Source of the DNA: Burkholderiales bacterium
Lineage (GTDB): Bacteria > Pseudomonadota > Gammaproteobacteria > Burkholderiales > Burkholderiaceae_C
Length of the DNA: 64,000 nucleotides
NCBI GenBank assembly: GCA_947474755.1
Contig: CANJJE010000003.1
Coordinates: 62,001-126,000, forward strand
Reading direction: 5' to 3'
Of this stretch, positions 6,405 through 13,763 are shown piece after piece; the first letter of the stretch is position 1; each line of letters starts with the position of its first letter. Below the pieces are notes generated by a model. That model made no database searches. It was given only the letters and a program-made list of their open reading frames with translations, and had not been told where the DNA came from. Position numbers and translations under genes: made by a program.

Positions 6405-8963
6405 ATGATGGAAACCTTGAACCGCAGCGCTCGGTCGGACCTTGAGGGTCGGGACCGTGCCAATGACATCTCAGCCCAGGAGGCAGCGCTGAACGCTCAG
6501 ATCGAGGCCGCCTGCCACCAGGCCTGCCAGTCCATTGCGCCCGCCTGGCCGCTGGATCGGGCCATCGCCGTGAACCCGCACTGGTCGCGCATCGGCATGC
6601 CGGTGCGCCGGGTGGCGGCCCGCATGGCGGTGCTCGGCGGCATTCATGTCTTTCCGCCGCGCGACGGCCAGCAACGGGCCTGGGAAGCGGGGCGCATCAG
6701 CCGCGTCGATCTCGAACTCGGCCTGGGTCAGGTGGCTGCCGCTGGCGCCGTCAGCCTGACAGCCGATCAATGCACGCAAGCGCTGCGCAGCGCGCCGTCA
6801 CTGCAGCAGCTCCCGCTGCTGAGCGACCTGCTCGACAACGACCCGAAGCGCCACACCCGGCTGTCATGGCGCCAGGCCATCACCCACCAGGTGAGCCAGA
6901 CCTGTGCCGCCTACTTCGATGAACATCAGGCCGACTGGCAGCCCGAACGCACGCAAGGCCTGTATGCCTTCTGGCGCGACACCCTCACGCACGACCACGG
7001 CATCGGTCTTCTGATGGGCGTGCCGCATCTGGGCCGCACGCTCGATGCGCTGCCCGCCACGCGGCAGGACGCCGAACGCTGGGTGATGAAGCGCCTGGGT
7101 CTGCCGCAGGCGGTATGGGCCGATTACCTGGAGGCGGTGCTCCTTACCGTCAATGGCTGGGCCTCCTGGTGTGCCTACCTGGGCTGGCAGGCCGGCCAGG
7201 AAGGCCGCGATGACCCTCATCTGCGAGACCTGCTGGCCATCCGGCTGGCCTGGGGCGTGATCCTGCTGGAATGCAAGGACGGTGATGCATCGACGCAGGC
7301 GTTCACCGCCTTGCAGCAGGCCTGGCGCCAGGCCCCGGCGGTGTTGCAGGATGCCGAGCAGGCCCTGCTGATCGACGAGGTCTGGCAGGTGGCGCTGGAG
7401 ATCGGTTATCAGCGCAATCTCGCACAGCGGCTGCTGAGCGTCGGTGGCGAAAGCGCCGCGCCGCAAGCGCCTGAAGTGCAGGCCGCCTTCTGCATCGATG
7501 TGCGCAGCGAGCCCCTGCGGCGAGCGCTGGAGGCTGTCTGGCCTGCCGTGCAGACCGTCGGCTTTGCCGGCTTCTTCGGCCTGCCGGTGGCCTACACACC
7601 CCTGGCCACTCAGGCGAGGCGCCCGCAGTTGCCCGGCTTGCTGGCGCCGGCCATGGAGGTGTCGGATCGTGTGGCTGCATCGGGCTCGGCTGAAAGTGAA
7701 TCCACTGCGGCCATGAAGGACGCTGCGGGTCGCTCACGCCGTGATCTTTTCGCCCTGTCCGACCAGTGGCAAGCGGCCAGCCGCTGGCCGGGCGCGGCGT
7801 TTTCATTCGTGGAATCGGTGGGGTTCGGCTATTTCGGCAAGCTCGGGCAATGGCTGCTGCCCAGCCGGCAAGCCAGGGCAAGAGACGATCTGGCCGGCCT
7901 TCCCGCCCGCTATCGCCCGATCTGCCGACCCCAGCTGGTCGGTCTGGACCTCGAAGCCAGGGTGTCGCTGGCGGCCCGTGTGCTGCACGCCATGGGCCTG
8001 GAGAAGAACCTCGCATCGTTGGTGCTGCTGGTCGGCCATGGCAGCCAAAGCGCCAACAATGCCCACGCTGCAGCGCTGGACTGCGGTGCGTGCTGCGGCC
8101 AGACCGGCGAGGTCAATGCGCGCAGCCTGGCGCAACTGCTCAACGAGCCAGCGGTGCGCCAGGGGCTCCAGGCTCAGGGCCTGGCCATCACCGAGCACAC
8201 CTGGTTCGTGGCGGCGCTGCACAACACCACCACCGACGAAATCGAAGGCTTCGACCTCGACCTGTTGCCGCCTGCATTGCGCGCCCGGTGGGAACGCTTG
8301 CAAGGCGTCTTTGCGCAGGCCTGTGATCAGGTGCGCAGAGAGCGGGCACCGCAACTGGGCCTGAACCCGCGCACGCCGCACATCGAGCTGCTGGACCAGC
8401 TGCGCCGTCGCGCCAACGACGGAGCGCAGACGCGCCCCGAGTGGGGCCTGGCGGGCAATGCCGCCTTCCTGATCGCACCCCGTCAGCGCAGCCAGGGCGC
8501 GGTGCTGGAGGGCCGCAGCTTCCTGCACGACTACGACGCCAGCCAGGACGCCGACGGCAGCGTGCTGGAGCTGCTGATGACCGCGCCGATGCTCGTCACC
8601 CACTGGATCAACTGGCAGTACCACGCCTCCACCTGCGACCCCTTGCGCCTGGGCAGCGGCAACAAGGTGCTGCACAACGTGGTGGGCGGCACCATCGGCG
8701 TGTTCGAGGGCAATGGGGGCGACTTGCGCATCGGCCTGTCGCAGCAGTCGCTGCACGACGGCGAGCACTGGGTGCATGAGCCCCTGCGCCTCACCGTGGT
8801 CATCGATGCGCCGCAGCAGGCCATCGATGCCGTGATCGGCAAGCATGCGGTCCTCCAGCAACTGCTGGACAACGACTGGCTGCACCTCTGGCGTTTCGAT
8901 CAGGCGGGCTTGCTGCGCTACGAGCGGCGAGAGTGGCGCCCCGTGAGGCTGGAAGCGGCCTGA
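6405..8963 (+). CDS. dabA: DabA, carbonic-anhydrase-like subunit of the DAB inorganic carbon transporter (DUF2309)
   Basis: An 852-residue cytoplasmic/peripheral protein of the DUF2309 (UPF0753) family, full family length. DabA has a beta-carbonic-anhydrase-like zinc site. Its four ligands/active-site residues in the Halothiobacillus protein are spaced C-x-D and H-x14-C. Both spacings are intact here: Cys363 and Asp365 in CIDVRSE, and His545 (GHGSQSANN) and Cys560 (LDCGACCGQTGE). So the protein should be active. Other family blocks are visible, for example NHFPLTAL-like segments near the N-terminus and HDYDASQD near residue 708. The next gene overlaps its stop codon (TGATG), indicating coupled translation. 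Confidence 0.95.
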   Translation: MMETLNRSARSDLEGRDRANDISAQEAALNAQIEAACHQACQSIAPAWPLDRAIAVNPHWSRIGMPVRRVAARMAVLGGIHVFPPRDGQQRAWEAGRISRVDLELGLGQVAAAGAVSLTADQCTQALRSAPSLQQLPLLSDLLDNDPKRHTRLSWRQAITHQVSQTCAAYFDEHQADWQPERTQGLYAFWRDTLTHDHGIGLLMGVPHLGRTLDALPATRQDAERWVMKRLGLPQAVWADYLEAVLLTVNGWASWCAYLGWQAGQEGRDDPHLRDLLAIRLAWGVILLECKDGDASTQAFTALQQAWRQAPAVLQDAEQALLIDEVWQVALEIGYQRNLAQRLLSVGGESAAPQAPEVQAAFCIDVRSEPLRRALEAVWPAVQTVGFAGFFGLPVAYTPLATQARRPQLPGLLAPAMEVSDRVAASGSAESESTAAMKDAAGRSRRDLFALSDQWQAASRWPGAAFSFVESVGFGYFGKLGQWLLPSRQARARDDLAGLPARYRPICRPQLVGLDLEARVSLAARVLHAMGLEKNLASLVLLVGHGSQSANNAHAAALDCGACCGQTGEVNARSLAQLLNEPAVRQGLQAQGLAITEHTWFVAALHNTTTDEIEGFDLDLLPPALRARWERLQGVFAQACDQVRRERAPQLGLNPRTPHIELLDQLRRRANDGAQTRPEWGLAGNAAFLIAPRQRSQGAVLEGRSFLHDYDASQDADGSVLELLMTAPMLVTHWINWQYHASTCDPLRLGSGNKVLHNVVGGTIGVFEGNGGDLRIGLSQQSLHDGEHWVHEPLRLTVVIDAPQQAIDAVIGKHAVLQQLLDNDWLHLWRFDQAGLLRYERREWRPVRLEAA

Positions 8964-9814
8964 TGGCGGTTGCGTCCCGCTACACCGGCTGCCGGGTCGC
9001 CTTGCTGACCCAGCACGGCAAGGAGCGGGTGATTGCCCCGGTGCTGGAGCCCGGCCTGGGCTGCGCCATCGAGCACGTGACGGGCTTCGACACCGACCAG
9101 CTCGGCACCTTCACCCGCGACACCCCCCGACCCGGCAGCCAGCTCGACGCGGCGCGTCGCAAGGCCCGCAAGGGCATGGAACTGTCGGGCCTGCCGGTGG
9201 GCCTGGCCAGCGAAGGCAGCTTCGGCCCCGACCCGTTCTCGGGCATGTTCCCCTGGAATGTGGAGCTGCTGGTGTGGATCGACGACGGGCTGGGCCTCGA
9301 GGTGGTGGGCATGGCCCAGGGCGCGGCACGCAGCGGGCATGTGCAGACCGGCGACTGGGCCGAGGTCGAAGCCTTTGCGGCGCGCGAAGGGTTTCCGCAG
9401 CATCAGCTGGTGCTGCGCCCCGAGGGACAGGACGATGCGCGCATCCACAAGGCAATCGCCGACCCGGATCGCCTGAAAGCCTGTTTCAACGAGTGCCTGG
9501 CAATGGCGCGCAACCGGCAGGTCTTCGTCGAGACGGACCTGCGGGCCTTCGCCAACCCGAGCCGCATGCGGCACATCGAGCAGGCCACCTTCGACCTGCT
9601 GGCGCGCCTGCAATCAGCTTGCCCCGCCTGCGACGCCCCGGGCTACGGGGTGACCGAGCGGCAAGCCGGGCTGCCCTGTGCCGACTGCGGCCTGCCGACC
9701 ACCAGCTACCGCAGCGAGGTGTGGGCCTGCGCGCGGTGCCAGCACCGGGCGGTCAAGCCACGGACCGACTGCACCGTGGCGGAGCCGCGGCACTGCTCGC
9801 ACTGCAATCCGTGA
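8963..9814 (+). CDS. DUF6671 family protein with C-terminal zinc ribbons
   Basis: A 283-residue soluble protein, starting at ATG 8963, which shares its A with the dabA stop. The body matches DUF6671 by its conserved blocks: HGKERVIAPVLEPGLGC, TGFDTDQLGTFTRDTPRP, ASEGSFGPDPFSG and ETDLRAFANPSRMRHIEQA. The last ~65 residues carry Cys pairs (CPAC, CADC, CARC, and a final C...CSHC) that look like two zinc ribbons. Function unknown. Its coupling to dabBA suggests an accessory role in inorganic carbon uptake or its regulation, but that is inferred only from position. Confidence 0.85.
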   Translation: MAVASRYTGCRVALLTQHGKERVIAPVLEPGLGCAIEHVTGFDTDQLGTFTRDTPRPGSQLDAARRKARKGMELSGLPVGLASEGSFGPDPFSGMFPWNVELLVWIDDGLGLEVVGMAQGAARSGHVQTGDWAEVEAFAAREGFPQHQLVLRPEGQDDARIHKAIADPDRLKACFNECLAMARNRQVFVETDLRAFANPSRMRHIEQATFDLLARLQSACPACDAPGYGVTERQAGLPCADCGLPTTSYRSEVWACARCQHRAVKPRTDCTVAEPRHCSHCNP

Positions 9815-9888
9815 GCGGGGTATGGCGTTTCCCACGAGTCGTCGATCGACTGACGCATGGGCACGGTCAGGGGCATGGTGTCGGGTTT

Positions 9889-10398
9889 TCAGGCCGGCAG
9901 CACTGCGGCGGGCACGCCGCAGTGCTGCATGGCCTTGAGTAGGGCCTGGTCCAGCGTGGCCAGCGGCAGGCGTCTGCGCAAGGCCAGTTCCAGGTAGCAG
10001 GCGTCGTAGACGGTCAACGCGTGATCAGTGGCCAGGGCGTCGAGCGTCAGCAGGCTCACCGGTTCACGGCACACCTGCAAGCGAAGGCCATTGGCAGCTG
10101 CGGCCAACTCGGCGCGCTGGGCCGCCGTGATGCGGCGGCGGCGTTGCGCGCCGTGCAGCAGGTTGGCCATCTCCGGCAACCACAGCGTGGGCACCCAGAC
10201 AGCGCTGGTGGCAGTGGCGTGCAAGGCGGCCCGCGTGTAGTCCGTGGCTTCGTCGGGCAGGAACCAGGCGGCGCTGACGGAGGCATCCACCACGAAATCG
10301 GCCGACGCAGTGACATGGGGCGGGGGGCTTTCGCGGGCCACCAGCCGCGTGGCGACCGGCTTGCGCGGCGAACGCACTGCCGGGCCCTTCAGCGCCAT
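9889..10398 (-). CDS. PIN-domain toxin, VapC-like ribonuclease
   Basis: A 169-residue protein with a PIN domain from about residue 34. The acidic metal-binding residues expected of the family are present: Asp in FVVDASVSAAWF, Glu in LPEMANLL, Asp in LTVYDACYLELA and Asp in ATLDQALLKAM. PIN toxins cut RNA, often tRNA, with Mg2+. The first ~33 residues are an unconserved Pro/Arg-rich extension, so a later start is possible, although ATG 10398 overlaps the antitoxin stop as expected for a coupled pair. Transcribed after the antitoxin gene on the minus strand. Confidence 0.88.
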   Translation of the reverse strand: MALKGPAVRSPRKPVATRLVARESPPPHVTASADFVVDASVSAAWFLPDEATDYTRAALHATATSAVWVPTLWLPEMANLLHGAQRRRRITAAQRAELAAAANGLRLQVCREPVSLLTLDALATDHALTVYDACYLELALRRRLPLATLDQALLKAMQHCGVPAAVLPA

Positions 10399-10643
10399 CA
10401 GCGCCGACCTTCGCGGATCAGGTCGCGGCTCTTGAGCGTGCCCAGGCTCACGCCGCGGCTGGCCGCCTGCAACCGGGCGACTGCATCCTGCGCGGCGCGC
10501 TGGCGCGTGGCGTCGTCCTCGGGCGGGGCCAGGCGGGCCACCACCTTGCCGTGGCGCGTGATCTCAATGACCTCGCCGGCCAGCACACGATCCACCAGCT
10601 CGGACAGGCGATTCTTGGCTTCGAACAGGGCGACTGAAGACAT
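10398..10643 (-). CDS. Phd/YefM-type antitoxin
   Basis: An 81-residue protein beginning MSSVALFEAKNRLSELVDRV. That and EVIEITRHGKVVARLAP are the classic fold of the Phd/YefM antitoxin family: an N-terminal DNA-binding dimer domain and a disordered C-terminal tail that wraps around the toxin. The start at 10643 fits the family; the frame stays open ten codons upstream. The stop overlaps the toxin start by one base. Proteins of this type repress their own promoter, and a palindrome lies just upstream (10679-10690). Confidence 0.88.
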   Translation of the reverse strand: MSSVALFEAKNRLSELVDRVLAGEVIEITRHGKVVARLAPPEDDATRQRAAQDAVARLQAASRGVSLGTLKSRDLIREGRR

Positions 10644-10675
10644 GGCATGGGCCTCCACTGGTGGGCACGCCATGA

Positions 10676-10697
10676 ATATAGCTAGCTAGCCAAATTA
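10676..10697 (-). promoter_or_regulatory. Candidate operator/promoter of the toxin-antitoxin pair
   Basis: About 35 bases upstream of the antitoxin start is an AT-rich patch with the overlapping perfect palindromes TAGCTAGCTA (10679-10688) and GCTAGCTAGC (10681-10690). Phd-family antitoxins bind short palindromes over their own promoter, so this is the likely autoregulatory site. No clear -10/-35 pair was assigned. Confidence 0.5.
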
Positions 10698-10793
10698 CGG
10701 CAAGGTCGGTGGAGCACTGGCAGCGGCGACTGCCACTGCCCGGAGGAAGCAGAGCCGGCGCTGGGCGCTGATCTGCCAAGTCCGCATGCGGCG

Positions 10794-11885
10794 TCAGACG
10801 TTGAACAGGAAGTTCAGCACGTCCCCATCCTTGACCACGTACTCCTTGCCTTCGGCGCGCATCTTGCCGGCCTCTTTCGCGCCGTGTTCGCCCTTGAAGG
10901 CCACGTAGTCGTCGAAGGCGATGGTCTGGGCGCGGATGAAGCCGCGCTCGAAGTCGGTATGGATCACGCCGGCGGCCTGCGGGGCGGTGTCGCCGATGTG
11001 GATGGTCCAGGCGCGCACTTCCTTCACGCCGGCGGTGAAGTAGGTCTGCAGGCCGAGCAGGCTGAAGGCCGCGCGGATCAGCCGGTTCAGGCCCGGCTCG
11101 GTCTGGCCCATTTCGGACAGGAACATCAACCGGTCTTCGTCGCTCATGTCGGCGAGCTCGGCTTCGGTCTTGGCGCAGATCGCCACCACCGGCGCCTTCT
11201 GGCTCTCGGCATAGGCGCGAAGCTTGTCGAGGTAGGGGTTGTTGTCGAAGCCGCCTTCGTCGACGTTGCCGACGAACATCGCCGGCTTGGCGGTGATCAG
11301 GCACAGGGGCTTGACGAGCACCATGTCTTCCTTGCTGAAGGCGATGCTGCGCACCGGCTTGGCTTCGTTCAACGCGGCCTGGCATTTCTCGAGCACGGCG
11401 ACCAGCTTCTGCGCCTCCTTGTCACCCGAGCGCGCCACCTTGTTGTAGCGGTGCAGACCTTTCTCCACCGTGCCCAGGTCGGCCAGGCACAGCTCGGTCT
11501 GGATGACTTCGATGTCGGAGATCGGATCGACCTTGCCTGCCACGTGGATCACGTTGTCGTCGTCGAAGCAGCGCACCACATTGACCAGTGCGTCGGTTTC
11601 GCGAATGTGCGCGAGGAACTGGTTGCCCAGGCCTTCGCCCTTGCTGGCACCGGCCACGAGGCCAGCGATGTCTACGAACTCGACGATCGCCGGCACGATG
11701 CGCTCGGGCTTGACGATGGCCGCCAGCGCATCGAGGCGCGGGTCGGGCAGCTCGACGATGCCGACATTGGGCTCGATGGTGCAGAACGGGTAGTTCTCGG
11801 CCGCGATGCCGGCCTTGGTGAGCGCATTGAAGAGGGTGGATTTGCCGACGTTGGGCAAACCGACGATGCCGCATTTCAGGCTCAT
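10794..11885 (-). CDS. ychF: Redox-responsive ribosome-binding ATPase YchF
   Basis: A 363-residue Obg-related P-loop protein that prefers ATP over GTP. Visible features are the P-loop [15 protein letters not shown] at residues 9-23, [20 protein letters not shown] next to it, the G3 motif [20 protein letters not shown], and the C-terminal TGS domain ([18 protein letters not shown]...[13 protein letters not shown]...[13 protein letters not shown]). Length matches E. coli YchF (363). It binds the ribosome and is linked to oxidative-stress responses. Its ATG overlaps the stop of the upstream DMT-transporter gene by four bases. Confidence 0.97.
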   Translation of the reverse strand: MSLKCGIVGLPNVGKSTLFNALTKAGIAAENYPFCTIEPNVGIVELPDPRLDALAAIVKPERIVPAIVEFVDIAGLVAGASKGEGLGNQFLAHIRETDALVNVVRCFDDDNVIHVAGKVDPISDIEVIQTELCLADLGTVEKGLHRYNKVARSGDKEAQKLVAVLEKCQAALNEAKPVRSIAFSKEDMVLVKPLCLITAKPAMFVGNVDEGGFDNNPYLDKLRAYAESQKAPVVAICAKTEAELADMSDEDRLMFLSEMGQTEPGLNRLIRAAFSLLGLQTYFTAGVKEVRAWTIHIGDTAPQAAGVIHTDFERGFIRAQTIAFDDYVAFKGEHGAKEAGKMRAEGKEYVVKDGDVLNFLFNV

Positions 11886-12874
11886 GGTGCAGGTCTCACA
11901 GGGGATGTTGCAGGCGTCGACGACGAGCCCGCGATTCTAGGAGGCTGCTCGACCCGGCCGCGCCGCAGCATCAGCACATTGCCGGCCACCGCCAGCAGCA
12001 CGCCGACGCCGGTGATCGCGCCGGGCCGGTAGCCCTCGAAGCCCATCGACACCACCAGCGCCAGCAATGGCGTCATCACGCCAATGGCGCCGCTCGGGCC
12101 CGCGCCCAGGCGCTCCAGCAGCGTCAGGTAGCAGGCAAACGACAGCACCGAACCGGCCAGCGCCAGGTACACCAGCGACACCCACCACGACAACAGCGCG
12201 GGCGGCGCGAAGCGATGGCCCATCGCCAACGCAATCGCCCCTGTGGCGAGGGCGCCATAGCCCATGCCGTAGCCCATCGAGGGCCAGAACGGCAGGCCGC
12301 GGTGGCGGTTGCGGCTGGCGATCAGGCTGCCCGACGTGCTCAGCAACACCGCGCCCACGGTGAACGCTGCGCCGATGCCGACCGAGGCGGCAGCCCCCAG
12401 CGACCCCGCCCCATGCGCAGGCGACGCCATGCCCGCCGCCGCCTTGCTGAACTCCGGCCAGAAGATCAGCGCCACACCCATCAGCCCGAGAACGCCGCCA
12501 CCGACAAAGCGCAGTGACATCCGCTGCCCGAACAGGGCCTGCGCACCGAGCCCGGCGATCAGTGGCGAGGCCGAGTAGCCCACCGCGACCAGCCCGGAGG
12601 GCAGGTGTCGTTCGGCGTGATAGACCAACACATACGACAAGCCGAACATCAGCGCGCCCTGCAGCGCCAGCACCGCATGGTCGCGCGGCGCGAAGCGCAG
12701 CGATATGCCGCGCAGGGCGCACACGCTCAGCACCAGCAGCGAAGCCAAGCCGAAGCGCAAGGCGACGCCGACCTCGGGCGTGGTGTGGCCGAGCTGGTAG
12801 GTGATCGCGTGCCAGGTGGTGCCCCAGCTCAGCACGCAGACAGCGAACAGCTGCCAGTTCTTGAACCGGCTCAT
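11882..12874 (-). CDS. DMT-superfamily transporter (EamA domains)
   Basis: A 330-residue inner-membrane protein with about ten hydrophobic helices, arranged as two EamA repeats. The N-terminal [42 protein letters not shown] and the second-half [25 protein letters not shown] are typical of EamA exporters. The C-terminal ~25 residues are a Pro/Ser tail. Substrate cannot be read from sequence; relatives export amino acids or other metabolites. It overlaps ychF by four bases, so the two are probably co-transcribed, though no functional link is known. Confidence 0.88.
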   Translation of the reverse strand: MSRFKNWQLFAVCVLSWGTTWHAITYQLGHTTPEVGVALRFGLASLLVLSVCALRGISLRFAPRDHAVLALQGALMFGLSYVLVYHAERHLPSGLVAVGYSASPLIAGLGAQALFGQRMSLRFVGGGVLGLMGVALIFWPEFSKAAAGMASPAHGAGSLGAAASVGIGAAFTVGAVLLSTSGSLIASRNRHRGLPFWPSMGYGMGYGALATGAIALAMGHRFAPPALLSWWVSLVYLALAGSVLSFACYLTLLERLGAGPSGAIGVMTPLLALVVSMGFEGYRPGAITGVGVLLAVAGNVLMLRRGRVEQPPRIAGSSSTPATSPVRPAP

Positions 12875-12893
12875 GGCGACAAGGTGGCGGTTT

Positions 12894-13763
12894 TCAATCG
12901 AATCGGTACGTCGCGCCGCCCACCAGGCCTGTGCGCAGCAAGCAGTCGAATCCCTCGACGATCACCGCATTCATGCCGAAGGTCAGCGCGCCATTCAGCC
13001 GCGCATCGGCGCGGTAGGCGGCCAGCGCATCGACGACCGCGTGGCCGGTCTCGGCGGTGAGCGGGTCGATATCGGGGATGCTGCAGCGCGAACACGGCTT
13101 GACGAGCTTCAGCCGCACCGGGCCCTCGGGCGTGTCGAAACGAATCTCATCGAGGTGGTCTTCGCCGTGCGCCTCCAGCCCGTCCAGAACCAGATTCGGC
13201 CGGAAGCGCTGCATCGTCACCGGCGCCGCACCGCTGGCCGTGATGCGGCGGTTCAGCTCATCGAGGCCGGCCCGCGAGGTGACGAGCAGCGGGTACTCGT
13301 CGGAGAACGCCGCCTCGGCCTCGACGGAGCCGGTCCACTGCGCGCTGGCCAGGCGCTTGTGCGAGGGGTCGAAGCGCACCAGCCGCAGGGGCTGGCCGAG
13401 GAAGTCGCTGAACCATTGCGCGACGGCATCGCCCATGTCGAAGGCGGCGACGTCGTCGTTCCACACCGTCACCCGCACATCGGCGCCAACCTCGTCGAGC
13501 GGCACCGACCAGGCCAGCATGCCGGGCGCGCGCAGCACCATGTCGCGCGTGTTCAGCGTCGTCTGGATCAGCGCCATGCGCGGCAACTGGCGCTGCGTGA
13601 CGAAGCGGCCCTGCGCATCGACCACCATCCACGCCCGGTCGAACTCCAGCCCGGTCTCGATCAGCAGCGCGTCATCCGCTGCGATGCCGCCGCAGCTCTT
13701 GATGGGGTGCACGTACAGCGCGGCGATGCTGACCTCGACGTCGAACGCTGCGTTGCCAGTCAC
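12894..13763 (-). CDS. MOSC-domain molybdoenzyme, mARC/YcbX-like
   Basis: A 289-residue protein: an N-terminal beta-barrel domain (ALYVHPIKSCGGI... RAWMVVDAQGRFVTQRQLPRMA) followed by a MOSC domain. VKPCSRCSIPDIDP contains the Cys expected to bind the molybdenum cofactor in mARC and YcbX; these enzymes reduce N-hydroxylated compounds. YcbX has an extra C-terminal ferredoxin domain, which is absent here, so electrons must come from a separate protein. The start is assigned to GTG 13763, which overlaps the stop of the upstream AsmA gene (GTGA). The frame continues far upstream inside AsmA, but that part is only a shadow. Confidence 0.87.
   Translation of the reverse strand: MTGNAAFDVEVSIAALYVHPIKSCGGIAADDALLIETGLEFDRAWMVVDAQGRFVTQRQLPRMALIQTTLNTRDMVLRAPGMLAWSVPLDEVGADVRVTVWNDDVAAFDMGDAVAQWFSDFLGQPLRLVRFDPSHKRLASAQWTGSVEAEAAFSDEYPLLVTSRAGLDELNRRITASGAAPVTMQRFRPNLVLDGLEAHGEDHLDEIRFDTPEGPVRLKLVKPCSRCSIPDIDPLTAETGHAVVDALAAYRADARLNGALTFGMNAVIVEGFDCLLRTGLVGGATYRFD

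Noticed and set aside
7803-8885. 360-codon minus-strand frame opposite dabA
   Set aside because: Shadow frame rich in His/Gln/Arg; DabA on the plus strand explains the region.
10884-12032. Long plus-strand open frame opposite ychF
   Set aside because: Antisense frame in GC-rich coding DNA; the minus strand encodes a full, conserved YchF.
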